Shown here piece by piece: positions 35,242 through 46,686 of a DNA stretch of 64,000 bases. The notes below the pieces were generated by a model, which saw nothing but the letters and a program-made list of their open reading frames with translations, ran no database searches and was not told the DNA's origin. The translations under genes were made by a program, and so were the position numbers. Origin of the DNA: Sipunculus nudus (taxonomy: Eukaryota > Annelida > Sipuncula > Golfingiida > Sipunculidae). The stretch is taken from contig CM049322.1 in assembly GCA_026874595.1 (NCBI GenBank), positions 40,668,840-40,732,839 of the forward strand, read 5' to 3'. Numbering within the stretch: the first letter of the stretch is position 1; every line of letters begins with the position of its first letter.

Positions 35242-37160
35242 TAGATATAATATGTCACTTTAAACTTTACATTAGCAAAGCTTACTTTCCATACCTTAAC
35301 CCAAAAAAGGTGTAGGTGAACAAGTACTTGCTAATAAAAGTTGCAGGGTCCTTGCAATAAACAGTAGTAACCACCCCTAAGAGACTCTCATTTTTGCCAA
35401 GTCAGACGCGACATTCGGAGGTATATGGTAGCTTCAAAGCATGATAGATCCAAAGAGTGTTTTGACCAGCACTTAATTGCTTGTGCCCACAAAAGGGAAC
35501 GTTTGTCGTTTCCCGACCAGTAACTTAATTTATCCTGACCGCAGGACCGTGCGAATGTCCAAGCACAATATCCCGTGTTCCTCAGACCCCCTCAGTGTGT
35601 GCCCGACGCCTCGGGACAAGTCGCTACAAATAACCCACGTTTGCTACACCAACAACACAACGTACTTCACACTAAACCGTCTTGTGTTCCCCACCATGCA
35701 GCGACAAGATTCACTTTCAACATAAGTTGTACAGAGTATGTTACAGGCCAAGCCAATTGCTGCTGACTCTGTCAAATATCGTTGATCGAATAGTTGATAA
35801 CCTGTAATGCAATTGCGATGTCGTTCTGAGAACGTTTCCTGAAGTCTATACATAGTGGAAATGAAGTTGCACGGGCCGCGAACAGTGATGCGGCAGAAAA
35901 AAATTTAACTTATAATGAGCCTGTGAGGAAAGGAACTGTTGTATTCAGCTAAAATTTACTGAAAGCCGAACATCAAACACTTTGGGGCAAATACTAAATT
36001 CAGCCGGAACATTCTGCATTTGATTTCTGTTTATTGGCCTGACTGTCTATCTTAGTCATATACATGTATTGACAACAGACTAAGCAGTCTTAGAATACTA
36101 TGGGCATCCCTTGATACGTTCCAGCTAGTGAGATGACAGCAATTAAATGTACAGATTCTGTAGTCAAATTGATGCCAATCTTTCTTGATAATTGTTTTTG
36201 GTCTCGGTGTTCTGTTTAAACATAATCGAAATTTGCTCAATCAGTTGGTCAAATTTCATATCAAACAATACCATATATATTATTATATATTATACTTTAA
36301 AAATATACATTTGATATCATATTATATAATAAATTCATCTGCAATATCCTTTTTTTTTTTACCGGAGATTGTTTTTAAAATAAAACATAATAAAATAAAA
36401 TATGATATATTATCATATAATATTACAACACAAATTGTTTAATTCAATTGAATATTTATGAAATGTGAATTAAATCACATTAAATGTTCTGAGATAATTT
36501 AGAACCAACAAAAAAATGAACACAAATAAACAAAAAGATGTTATGAATAATATTCACACGAGAAAACAAATATAAACTTTTCTGTATTGGAAAGTATTTT
36601 TCTTTGCTTGGCCTGGGGATGGGCGTAGTGTATTATGTTTGATCATCTCACCTCACTGCCTCCGGATCACTTACACTATTGATCCCAAGTAAACCTAGGG
36701 GTCGCTGTTTCTATTGGGGATTATTGGCGCGTTGTACAACATTCATACGTGACTCTTAATAAAGATGACCCTTTGGTGGGGCCGGCCGTGTCCTCAGGCG
36801 ACAAGAATGTTCAGCTTGAGTACAAATCAAAGTGACGCAGTAGTTGATACCTTCACTGTCACCAGACTTGTAGTGAGTACGGACTGGCCAGCCTTCCGGT
36901 GAGAACTAATCGTCTATCATATCTCTAAATGTCATTGTGTCTTCTCTCACTGTATGACACCTGATGTTATGAGCATTTTTTCATGCCTTCTACTCATCTA
37001 ATAATTACGTTTTTCTTTTCAGTCATTCCGTTTTTGACCCATTTTTAAGTACTTGCATATCTGTTTTGATGTGTAAGCCTGTTTTCATTTACTGCATTGA
37101 AGTCAACCATAAATACATCACAATAAATCTATAGTACTTCTGCGGATGTGGTGCGGTCGA
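31989..37160. other. intergenic between SLC23 and GPCR, first half
   Basis: AT-rich unique DNA with TA microsatellites at 32410-32450 and 35191-35240. A frame at 35477-35725 is less AT-rich but unrecognised, without splice partners. A dispersed repeat lies at 34548-34690. No gene is supported. Confidence 0.5.
34548..34690 (+). repeat. dispersed repeat shared with 60775-60930
   Basis: AACACAGCAATG, then ACATGTTACCTAAGGTGGTA, TGGAGGTAGAAAGGT and GCAAGATACCCTTG match the reverse complement of 60775-60930 at about 70-75% by eye. This explains the long open frame here as transposon-derived. Confidence 0.6.
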
Positions 37161-37167
37161 AAATACC

Positions 37168-37173
37168 ATACCC

Positions 37174-37233
<60 letters not shown>

Positions 37234-37561
37234 TACACATAGACACTTATGCATCCATCGGACATTTCAATCTCTCTGGAAAGTTTCCATTTGGGTTTTA
37301 CTTGGAATTTTAACACTTCCTTTTATCTGATAAGCTTATACTTCAACTTTTTATTTTTATTTACCATTTTAACTCTGTATAATATAATTTTTTCTGGTCC
37401 TGGTATTTGTGTATATATGTGGATGAATTTGAATATTTATATTTTTTTAATGATTTTTTCACATATTTTGAACATTATAGTATGAACATTATATACACAT
37501 TATATTAAGCAATGTAAGCATTTTCGTGATTCATTGATCATCTTTCTTTCTCTCTATCTCG

Positions 37562-37620
<59 letters not shown>
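37168..37620. repeat. C-run, TC/AC and TC microsatellites upstream of the GPCR
   Basis: A 14-C run, TC repeats and AC repeats at 37168-37235, then a second TC run of about 25 units at 37569-37619. Confidence 0.92.
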
Positions 37621-37623
<3 letters not shown>

Positions 37624-38019
37624 TCCAACTGCTCTAAAAGGTAAGAAGAATTTTAATGTCTTCGCCTAATTACCCTTCATGTTCATGGAATAAGATGCGA
37701 AATGGACGTCAGACATTTGTGATATAAGTAAAGACTTAATTGTTAATTATACGAGTCGCACGAATCAAAACTGGTATTTAAACACATAAAGTATATAACA
37801 GATGAAATTTGTAGTTCACAAGTTAAGATGTCAATTTCTTGTACTGCCGAACGACAAACAGTCTGGAAGGCTGATTAATTAATTACCCTCGCGCTGTCAT
37901 GCGCAGTGAGTGTGAAAGCTTCCGTGCATCAGTGAGCACGATTACATCATAATGTGACATCCCCTCTAGCGAGAGTTAAATACTATCCATAAAAAGGTAG
38001 CCACGGTAGTTCTAGGAGC

Positions 38020-38385
38020 CATATTCCTTCAGAGGTTCTCATAGTAGAAACATCATTTTCTAAAACCTCTTTCGAATTCCGGTGCCACCTTTGATTTATT
38101 ATTATTGCAGCAAATTTTCTGTGTGAGTTACGGTTCTGAGATTTTTACCTTCCGCTTAGATACTCAATTGGGATCACAGAAACTCCGACAGCAGCTGTTG
38201 GATTATTGATTTGTATTCATCGAATAATCAAGGCATTCTAAGGAAGCATTACACAAATGTGTGAAATTCTGTCGAAATAACAAGCCAAGCTTCAAAGATT
38301 TGTGTAAATACAAATAAAAAACGACCCGTCATCACACCATTGAAAAATTGGATTTACGAGTACGAGTGTACACGGCCCGTAGCTG
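38020..38385 (+). other. candidate noncoding 5' leader exon of the GPCR gene
   Basis: A less AT-rich block ends in a strong donor (TAGCTG|GTAAGTACG at 38385/38386) with no long frame. A TATA-like ATAAAAAG lies near 37990. An acceptor at 41053 would join it to the GPCR start exon. This is inference; the left boundary is only approximate. Confidence 0.3.
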
Positions 38386-38399
38386 GTAAGTACGTTCAC

Positions 38400-41050
38400 C
38401 AAATATAATGTTTGATAATTATAAAAATGTAAAATGTCTAAAAGATCTAATTTTAATTATTAAGAAAATTTGAATCACGCATATAGTGTACAAAACTCGC
38501 AACACCTTCATCTAAATAAAACGTTAGAATAAATTTTTTACTTATTTGTTGGGGAAAAGTGCATTTCTTCAAAGTATTGAGAGAAATGATAAGCGCCAGT
38601 AAGATTGAAGATTCTTAATTGTTGAAAAAAAAGATAATTTTTTCACGATGTATACACACATACACAGTTATATTTATACATTTACATATGTGTATAATTA
38701 AAAAAAAATTTATAAATAATTTATAACTTCAATTCATCAAATTAGACACGTTCCTCTTTAATAATAGAAAACAAACGTTTAGAATTCATGTTAAGCCAGC
38801 GTAACTGACACTATTGAAATTCTATAAGCATCCACAGAGTTTGAAAATGTGCACAGGGGGATTTAAAATGTGATTGAGAGATAACAATTGTGTCTTCTGT
38901 AACACTACATTGAGTGTGTGCGATATTGCCTGGGGCGTGAATGCCAATATAAACAGTCAATTAGTAAAAGTAGCATTGCATCACTGTTACGTGAAACCTA
39001 GTAATGGCAGGCTTAATTGTGCGGAAAGGGCGATTAGGCATTCACAAGTAGGTGTGCCGAGTTACTTGGTAGGCAGGTAAAATGCGTCAAACATCATAAA
39101 AATACACCTAAACAACACTTTGTTGATCAATTTAACAGTAAAAGGCAAACACATTCGGTTTAAAATAATTGACATGTTATTTATTCACATAGATTCCAAA
39201 GAGAATCTATAATTTGTTTCATTTACATTGCCATCAACCATATGCAAGCGAGATTTTGATGTAGCTGGTCACAAACATGTCAATGAATTAAGTGTATCAA
39301 TTAAGTATATCCTCTTTCAAATCTCACCTGAACACTCGGAAAATTTACGGATATTTTAGCCTGTAGTCTATGAACTTCTGTGATATGGTTTTTTTTTTTT
39401 AAACATCCAATACTGTTATGGTATTAAACTTACTTTTAATACTTATTTACCTAATATAATTCCATTTGTCATCTTGTATTCATGTACAGTATTTAAGGGC
39501 ACCATTTCTATCGGATTTTACGCTTTATTAAATAAATTATTATTATTATTTTTTTGCCCTATTTTCACCATGCTCTATCACCCTTATAAAACAGAAATAG
39601 AAACGTATGTTAATCGAAAAAATAAGGGCTCTGGTGTTTATACCTCCATGATAAGAGTAATCCACAAGATAGAGAGAACACGAAAACGGAAAAATTTTAT
39701 CAATTATCAAAAGATTCACATGTTCTAAAAATATGTACATGAATATGTAGTATATCCGTTACTCTGAATCCTAATAGTTTACCATGTAGGGAATATGTGT
39801 GTTCAGCAATGGGTTATTTCGGCCTCAAATTTGCCTATTATTAACAACAACAACAGGAAATATTTGCTGTGCGGCAAAGTATACAAACGTACCCCTAATT
39901 ATTCATTGGTATTCATTTGGGTGCCACTTAAAACAATTTATTATTTATGCTGTGGTGGCTGTACAAACACGGTAGTTCATTAATTATATTTGTGAGCAGT
40001 TTATCGGGCAAGAAAAACACACCTTGTCTACAGTTGTCTATAATACTTAATACACATTGCGATGAAGAGCTGCTCCGTGAATATATTTACTTGAACGAAT
40101 CCACAATTTGTACAACCTTCCGTGCTTTGGTCTCTGGCCTTAGAAGTGTTCTCTCGTGGGTTTATGTTATGAATAACAATGTGTGTCATCCACAAAGCAA
40201 TGTTGTACCCTCCATGCACTCCCCCACTAATTGGCCCAAGGCCCAGAGAACGGCATGGCGCGGGGGAAGGGGAGGGTCATTCAATATGAGCAGATCAAAG
40301 TGGCGAAAGTGTCATTTGGATGAAAGTCAAGGAAAGGACTAACTGGGTCTTCTTACCTTGGACCTTACTTCTTAGCAGGTATATGTTTACATCTGCGGCA
40401 TTTCGTTTCGATCAGGTGGGAATTCATAAATATTTCATATATTCGATTATATTTGACTGTTTTGTTAGTTTGAAACAAAATCAACTTGACTAAAACTCAT
40501 AAAAAAAAAGTTTATCGGTAAAAGATAAGGTAATAATACCTTTAAGAATTCCAAGCATTTTAGTTCCGTACACCGAGGGGTTTACACATTTGTTTTACCT
40601 GTTATATAAAATATATGTTATATAAACTCCTAGCTTAAACCCATTCGCTTTTATTAACCTGCTTAAGTAAGAAGTATAATGCCTTATCGTGTATATGACT
40701 GTGTTTATAATTCTACGTGTTATTATCGTATTTTGGATCTATGTCAATCAAATAATTATTAAATCAGCCTGCATTTTTGGTTAAATTAAGTGATCTCTGG
40801 TGCGGCAACATGCATTAGAGATACAGTTTCTTTTTCTGAATTAATTAGTCGCAAGGATAATCAATGTTGTTCTGGACATATGATCTTCATTTGTTGATTT
40901 TTCTAACGTCATCTCTAACAGTGAAGTTGATATCTGAACCCTCGATATATTTGTAATATATTGACTTGTGTTAATAGTACATAGATTCGTGTGTTAAATA
41001 AAATATCCTAAACAGCTGTGTTGAAATCCACAAGTGTCTCATGATCATTT
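38400..41050. other. region upstream of the GPCR start exon, no gene seen
   Basis: AT-rich; likely the first intron of the GPCR transcript if the leader exon at 38020-38385 is real. Frames such as 38874-39080 and 39947-40342 show no homology or splice support. Confidence 0.4.
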
Positions 41051-41083
41051 CAGAAATAGCCATTTTCGACACGGTTGGAGAAA

Positions 41084-41241
41084 ATGGAGGTTACTACGGA
41101 AACAGGCCAAGGACTGAACGAGACTTCAAAGCCTGACGCGGCTCAGCTGACGGCCTTTATTTTGGGATGTGTAATGTGCGGTGTCGGCATGGTGATGTGC
41201 GCTGTCTCCATGGTATTTCTCATACGTCATAGGAAATTCAG
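41084..41241 (+). CDS. class C GPCR exon 1: short N-terminus and TM1 (1-53)
   Basis: ATG preceded by an in-frame TAG at 41057-41059 and an acceptor-like TTTCAG ending at 41053. No signal peptide separate from TM1. Encodes NETSKPDAAQ, TM1 and the basic RHRKFR turn. Donor TTCAG|GTTTGT leaves a split Arg codon. Confidence 0.85.
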
Positions 41242-41598
41242 GTTTGTGTCCGTGTTTTCCTTTTATTCGTTGGAATATTAACGTAAATCTGCTTCTAAAA
41301 TCAGTAAGAAAATTGATTGCATACAGGTGGTTTTTATACATTTATAAAAGTAGCAGTAATCCATAAAAAAAAAACTATCCGTAGACTTGATCGGAGGATA
41401 ACTTAAAAAGGCATATGGAAAAAATTAATTTAACTTTTTGGATATTTAGAGGTTACATAATTGTATTTTTCTTGGGTTATGTCAATTTTGCCAGAAGATC
41501 CTGAATATTTTCAATAAAATGCCTAGGTAAAACAGCCATCAAGCCATTTAATAGTCTTTGAGTATAACTGTTACTGCTATTGTTAGTATTATTATTGC

Positions 41599-41629
<31 letters not shown>

Positions 41630-41643
41630 GTTGTTATTATTAA

Positions 41644-41710
<67 letters not shown>

Positions 41711-44700
41711 GAGCCATTAAGATGACCAGTCCCTACCTGACCATGGTTTTGGTGGTGGGGGTGGGGACAGCCTATCTCAGCTGTCTTCTGTCTACGTTGA
41801 CCTGTGTTATCAAAGTTCCGACTCGGGCTGAAGCATTGGTAAGTTTCGCATAATCCAAATACCTTTTAAAATCATAAATATGTATCACATAATATATAAA
41901 ATTTAGATTAAATATTTGCCATCTAAACTAAGCCTTGGGCGATTTCCCATGGAGAAAATGCACGTTACTTCTAGGATTCGGCACGCACATCACTGAAGTT
42001 GATATCATCCGATGCTTTACAGATTTATATCTTTGTGTTGAAAAAAAGTATTAAATACTCGGAACTTTTTCAGCTATTTCATGGTGATGATGATGATGAT
42101 GGTTTTGATTATGTTGTTGTCGTTGTAGCTCCGGCTGTTGCCCCTCATGTTGTCGGTGACATTTGTTCACGGAGCCATTAGCACTAAGGGATGGCGTGTC
42201 TACAGAATCTTTCATCATCCCACGGCCCGCAGAAAGGTAATATTATATTAACCATTTATGCAAATTTTCATCACAACAGAATGGCCACTGAAGTAAAAGC
42301 CCATAAATTAAGTCTGGTATATTTTTTTTTCCCAAGGAAACATGAAAATAGTTCTTCTTCACCGCTTTCTTATGACCGATCTTGCAATGACACTTGCTTA
42401 TTCACCTTATTGTATAATTTCCAAAACATTTTTCTGAATTATCTCACACAATACAGTGTTGCCAATCATGAATATTCATACAAATCTATTTCCACTCTAT
42501 TAGCGATCGAGTGCCAGGCGATTAATGATACTCACAATTGTAATGGGATAGAACCATGTAATGTAATTTGTATTACATTTAAGAGCTGCATATATCCTAA
42601 AGGACACAATTATAATTCAATATCATTTTCCGACAACAATAATCTTTTAACAGCAATGAACGTATAACTAAATAGAAAACCATTGATGAATTAGCATAAT
42701 TAGTCGATTTTTACATAAATTTAACCCTTCGTCAATCTATATTTATGTTATTGAATTATGTTTCATTTAAAAAAAATTAAATATTGATATCACAGTCATT
42801 AATTACTGACATTACGTTCAATCCTTTCCTTGCAGATTATTCGTGACTGGCATTTGACCTTATTTCTACTCTGTCTCGTGACGGTTGATATAGTAATGAC
42901 GTCACTGTGGTATAGTGTTGGATATGTCTCTCACGGGAACCTGAGGAACGAGGTAAGAAAAAGTATTAACATACAAACCTACAACACAATGATCTGACAG
43001 AACAGATGTATCCCTGCATGAATACCCGTTTTTTTCTTTTCCCTGGTCATGTTTTTAATGTGTTTACATCCTCAAATCAGCAGTTGTCAGTGGAGGCTGC
43101 TTTTGCATGTGAGCAATGAACTTGACCGCCATAACTGGGACTGATATGTTGTAAAATGTTGACAGTTTTCTCATATTTTAAAAGAATTGTTTTTTAACAC
43201 TTAAAGGTAGGTGTTTATTTCACTATTTGAAAAGCTGGCCCGTTACTCTTCTACCCTGTATCACGCCCCCCCCCCCCAAAAAAAAAAAAGTTACAAAAAG
43301 TATTTTCATATAAAAAATTAAGTGGACATGCGGCAAAGAAAAAGAAAAATTTACACACTCTGATATATAAATATTAACCTTCTGTCACGCAGATCGATTC
43401 ACGTTGATATTTATTATATTTGTAATTTTTTAGATCTTATGAATGATTGTCAACCAATTTCATGTTACAGGAGGTTAAAATTTCGAACGAGACATCCGCA
43501 CATGCGCACCAGATAGAAAATCCGCTTCATTGGCGGGCAGGCTTGTTCATTTCGGCAGTCGTAGCCTTTAAAGGAACAATAATCTTCCTCTCGTGCTACT
43601 TTTCCTGGAGGACACAAGAGGTCGCCAACAGTCCTCTTAATGAAAGCATTTCAGGCATTCTGGGAAATTTAGCGTCTTTGCTGATTGCAAGCGGAAGTTA
43701 CGTCACGGCACAGGCTGTAGGAAGTACAACGATTACGTCACAAATTGTCATGAACTTTGGAATATTTGGAGCTGCAACGTGTTCACTACTCTTCACAATT
43801 CTACCTCAGGTAAAAACGGGTGACAATAAAATTTCTATTCTGCGAATAGTGACTATTGTTTTCGCGCCAATTGTGTAAATACTAATGTAGCTTCTGGAGA
43901 GGATGAACAAATTTGAAAGAAATAATACGCAAAAGAAAAAGGCATACAAAATACATCCTGCTTACATCCTGTTCAGTATCTATTCGTAAACCTCTTTTTT
44001 GTTTAAAGGGGAAAATGATTAAAACCATTGAAGGAACAAACTGATCAAATTTTCTTTCTCTTTAATGAAAATCGTGCCTGCGTGTACGTTAGGTATCGTC
44101 CTCGTTTGGAACTTTCTCTTATTAACTGTCATGGGTCGAATAATTCTTATTCAGAAACTAGGCGAAGGATATATATTCATTGTGAAGCTTTAGATTTGTT
44201 TATTAGAAAGTATTTCGGTAGCATTACAAAAAAAAAACTCTCAAAATTTACATTTTTAAACCCTTAATTAAAACTTAGAACTGCATTTTTTATAATATTT
44301 TTTGTATCTGACGTTAGATGTCGCTAGTGAGGCAGTACAAAGGGGAGTCCATGAACTTCACGTTTGCCAGTAATTTGCTCCAGAGCAGGGACGGGAGTAT
44401 GAGAGGACTCTCCACAAGCATTGCACAGACGCCAAAGGTATGGTGAATTTTTACATCTCGTGACACCAAACATACTCTGGTCCTTTTACTCTGCTGTAGC
44501 GCCATTTTGTTCCTCTGACAAAAGAGAGTTTACGAGAGGTCAGGTATAAATGCCTACTGAGTTGGTTATATAAACGGCTATCCTTTTACTGAGTAACTTT
44601 CCAACAGATGTCAAAAAGTAGGGCATCTTATTTTTTTCTTGGGCTTCTATTACGTTTAAAAAGGTACGGAATGTATTGAGATTTGACATCCATTTCTAGA

Positions 44701-45865
44701 ACAAATGAATACTGATTGTCAATATAATGTTTAGTTTTATGCTATAAATGGCCATATCACTGATAATCATAAAACGTTCTACCGTACTTTGTTTAATCTA
44801 TTTATGTTTGTATCACATCATGCCATGCAGTTTTTTTTACTACATTTACATAGAATATGTTTTGTTTTCTATTAAGCTGTCATTTTTGCAATTCAATATT
44901 AACCATTTATATTGATTTTTTTTCCTTTTCTTTTGCAGTCCGTGAACAAAATCATACAGAGGGCAACCCAGCAACCGAAGAAAAGACGTAACACGACACG
45001 ACAACTTTTCTTAAAGTATAATAAGATCAGGCGGTACTTCCAAAGCAAATCAAATCCAGCTCAGCCGAGAGAACCAACAGTTGCGATAGAGCACAGATCT
45101 CCTGCAAGGCAGATCAAAGACGCATCCGCAAGTACCGAACAGAACAAGATATTAAGTGACGACCACGCGTATGCTGCCAATATGCGTTCATCAAGACAGA
45201 ACTCTCAAAAAAGTGTTGAACATGTGAAAGAAGAGAATATATTATATTTGGAAGATAGTTCATATTATACTGCTGCTACAGAAACGCATGCGCACTCGAG
45301 CGAAAATTTAGATTTTACAAATTTACAAAGGATTTATAATATAAACCGTGACCATAGTGACGAATACACCTCATATTCCAGCACAGTTGACAACGGGTCA
45401 TGTGGCACTTCCTTATATGGTACGCCAGTGCAAAAACACGTGACTGATTTTCCAGTGTATACGTACGATGAGGGACAATATGAAGAGCCTTTGACAGGGG
45501 AGGAATCTGAAATGTTTGAAATAGCGAGCACCATAGCAAGTTCTTTTGATCTTAAACAAGAATATGTAGTGCAGGATTTAATGTCATACAAATACAGAAG
45601 ATCACGTTGTCCAGCGTGCCTTTCTTCCAGAAGATCTCGTCACACGCGCCATCGGAGATCTCGTTCTCGCGAGAACAGACGACGTCACGCGTCGGCGTTA
45701 GCAAACGATCGTTTATACCCGCCGTTTGTCGCAGTGCGTTCTTCATCGAAAAGCCGGCACAACAGGCGACACAGTCGGCACAAAGGTCAAAGGCACCCGA
45801 AATCTGAGGTCAAGGACGTTACCTCGTTGTCAGGGTCTGACTCTACATTTTTAGGTATAGTGTGA
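41084..45865 (+). CDS. class C GPCR, GABA-B/GPR156-like, without ligand-binding ectodomain
   Basis: Joining 41084-41241, 41712-41838, 42129-42236, 42836-42952, 43471-43809, 44318-44437 and 44939-45865 gives 1896 nt, 631 residues plus TGA, all phases agreeing. Seven hydrophobic helices are visible at about 22-47, 61-84, 96-116, 135-158, 194-216, 230-250 and 258-281. Class C (7tm_3) marks of the GABA-B branch: RAIKMTSPYL before TM2, KGWRVYRIFHH after TM3, KIIRDWHL before TM4, and AFKGTIIFLSCYFSWRTQEV with SPLNES around TM5-TM6. The N-terminus is only about 21 residues with one sequon (N12), so there is no Venus-flytrap domain. An in-frame TAG at 41057-41059 lies just after a probable acceptor (41053), which supports the ATG. 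A short N-terminus and long tail resemble orphan GPR156. The tail (284-631) is Ser/Arg-rich. Ligand is unknown; G-protein coupling at the membrane is inferred. Confidence 0.85.
41578..41711. repeat. TTA microsatellite forming the acceptor of GPCR exon 2
   Basis: Over 30 TTA/ATT units with minor breaks. The final unit reads TTATAG and supplies the AG of the acceptor. Confidence 0.93.
41712..41838 (+). CDS. class C GPCR exon 2: TM2 (53-95)
   Basis: Encodes RAIKMTSPYLTMVLVVGVG and the rest of TM2, then VIKVPTRAEAL. The K-x-(S/T)-S-P motif is typical of 7tm_3 before TM2. The acceptor TTATTATAG is the last degenerated unit of a TTA microsatellite. Donor CATTG|GTAAGT. Confidence 0.85.
42129..42236 (+). 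CDS. class C GPCR exon 3: TM3 (96-131)
   Basis: Encodes LRLLPLMLSVTFVHGAI then KGWRVYRIFHHPTARRK. The WRVYRIF end of TM3 is diagnostic of GABA-B-like receptors. The usual Cys at the top of TM3 is absent. Acceptor GTCGTTGTAG follows GAT and GTT repeats. Confidence 0.87.
42836..42952 (+). CDS. class C GPCR exon 4: TM4 (132-170)
   Basis: Acceptor TTTCCTTGCAG, donor ACGAG|GTAAGA, both phase 0. Encodes IIRDWHLTLFLLCLVTVDIV and the end of TM4, then YVSHGNLRNE. Matches the KKIIKDQKL-type intracellular loop 2 of GABA-B2. Confidence 0.87.
43471..43809 (+). CDS. class C GPCR exon 5: ECL2, TM5-TM7 (171-283)
   Basis: Acceptor CATGTTACAG, donor CTCAG|GTAAAA. Encodes a Cys-free second extracellular loop with sequon NET (N176), TM5 with AFKGTIIFLSCYFSWRTQ, SPLNES, TM6 and TM7 ending FTILPQ. 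The TM5-loop-TM6 pattern aligns with GABA-B2 (YKGLLMLFGCFLAWETR). Confidence 0.9.
44318..44437 (+). CDS. class C GPCR exon 6: start of cytoplasmic tail (284-323)
   Basis: Acceptor CTGACGTTAG, donor CAAAG|GTATGG, phase 0 at both ends. Encodes MSLVRQYKGESMNFTFASNL then a Ser-rich stretch ending AQTPK. No domain is recognisable. Confidence 0.8.
44939..45865 (+). CDS. class C GPCR exon 7: long basic tail and stop (324-631)
   Basis: Acceptor CTTTTGCAG; 308 codons then TGA. The tail starts very basic (TTRQLFLKYNKIRRYF), passes an acidic/Tyr-rich middle, then an Arg/Ser/His-rich part from about residue 543 (RRSRCPACLSSRRSRHTRHR) and ends STFLGIV. It looks disordered. No coiled coil like the GABA-B tail is obvious. 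Confidence 0.83.
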   Translation, partial: SVNKIIQRATQQPKKRRNTTRQLFLKYNKIRRYFQSKSNPAQPREPTVAIEHRSPARQIKDASASTEQNKILSDDHAYAANMRSSRQNSQKSVEHVKEENILYLEDSSYYTAATETHAHSSENLDFTNLQRIYNINRDHSDEYTSYSSTVDNGSCGTSLYGTPVQKHVTDFPVYTYDEGQYEEPLTGEESEMFEIASTIASSFDLKQEYVVQDLMSYKYRRSRCPACLSSRRSRHTRHRRSRSRENRRRHASALANDRLYPPFVAVRSSSKSRHNRRHSRHKGQRHPKSEVKDVTSLSGSDSTFLGIV

Positions 45866-45866
45866 A

Positions 45867-45912
45867 AATAAATGCCATGTTTTTATAAAAATTGTATGTT
45901 TTTTGTGGTGCT
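45867..45912 (+). promoter_or_regulatory. poly(A) signal directly after the GPCR stop codon
   Basis: AATAAA at 45867-45872 begins one base past the TGA, and a GT-rich stretch (TGTATGTTTTTTGTGGTG) follows about 20-40 nt later. Together they make a complete core poly(A) site that would leave a 3' UTR of only some tens of nucleotides. Confidence 0.5.
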
Positions 45913-46686
45913 TATCAATATAGGATAGGATTAAACGATGGTAACAATGTTGTTTTCATGGTGTTTATAATCCGCGAAATAGGATTAAATGTGCATGGTA
46001 AGCTCGCCACCTGATGCTTTCAACTTGCATGCTTAGAAGGGAGATCCGTATATATTCTCTCATACCGGTGCTGGCCATAGCTCTCTCATAATCTCCTTGG
46101 TAATTAATTTCCATTAATATCTTTAAAAAAACTTTGAATAGTACTGAAGTGTCGCGGACTGTGTCCGCACCATTATCAAGTGGGATTCATAATTTTTAAC
46201 ATGATTGTAACCAAAGTCTATTATTCTAATTATTAGTATATTCTAACATATAAATATTATTCTCTCATTATCAGGGGGTAATTACATTGACCCCCCATGC
46301 ATCCCCCCCCCTTTGCTAAAAAGTGATAGTGTGTGTGTGTGGGGGGGGGGGGGGTATATACCCCCTCCCCCGTATTGACGCCTCTGAAGGTACTGCAGTT
46401 TGAAGATGCCTTTTCATCTGTTGTAAATGTCAACGGCTTCAGCAAACAGTGTTATGTCTGTCCCTTTCCAGCAATCTTAATCTGTTGGAAGTCCTGTTAT
46501 GTCATACATTCGTAAAAAGGGCTTATAAATCTGACTTGCATTTATTGCAGGGTCTCCCAATTTTAGAAACTGCTAAAATATAGTTTTGTACCTGTGTAAA
46601 ATTTTTAAGCGGAATTACACAGTCGTTTTAGAGTTACGGGTCCGAACAGACAAGCAAACAAACGTACACACACACACATATATATA

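Noticed and set aside
35477-35766. Pair of overlapping plus-strand frames in less AT-rich DNA
   Set aside because: No recognisable domain, no supporting splice sites, and two frames are open together; left as unexplained intergenic DNA.
39947-40342. 131-codon plus-strand frame
   Set aside because: No homology or codon preference; lies in the presumed first intron of the GPCR transcript.
42191-42667. 158-codon plus-strand frame
   Set aside because: It is an out-of-frame reading of GPCR exon 3 running into the intron; the real frame is fixed by WRVYRIF and the donor at 42236.
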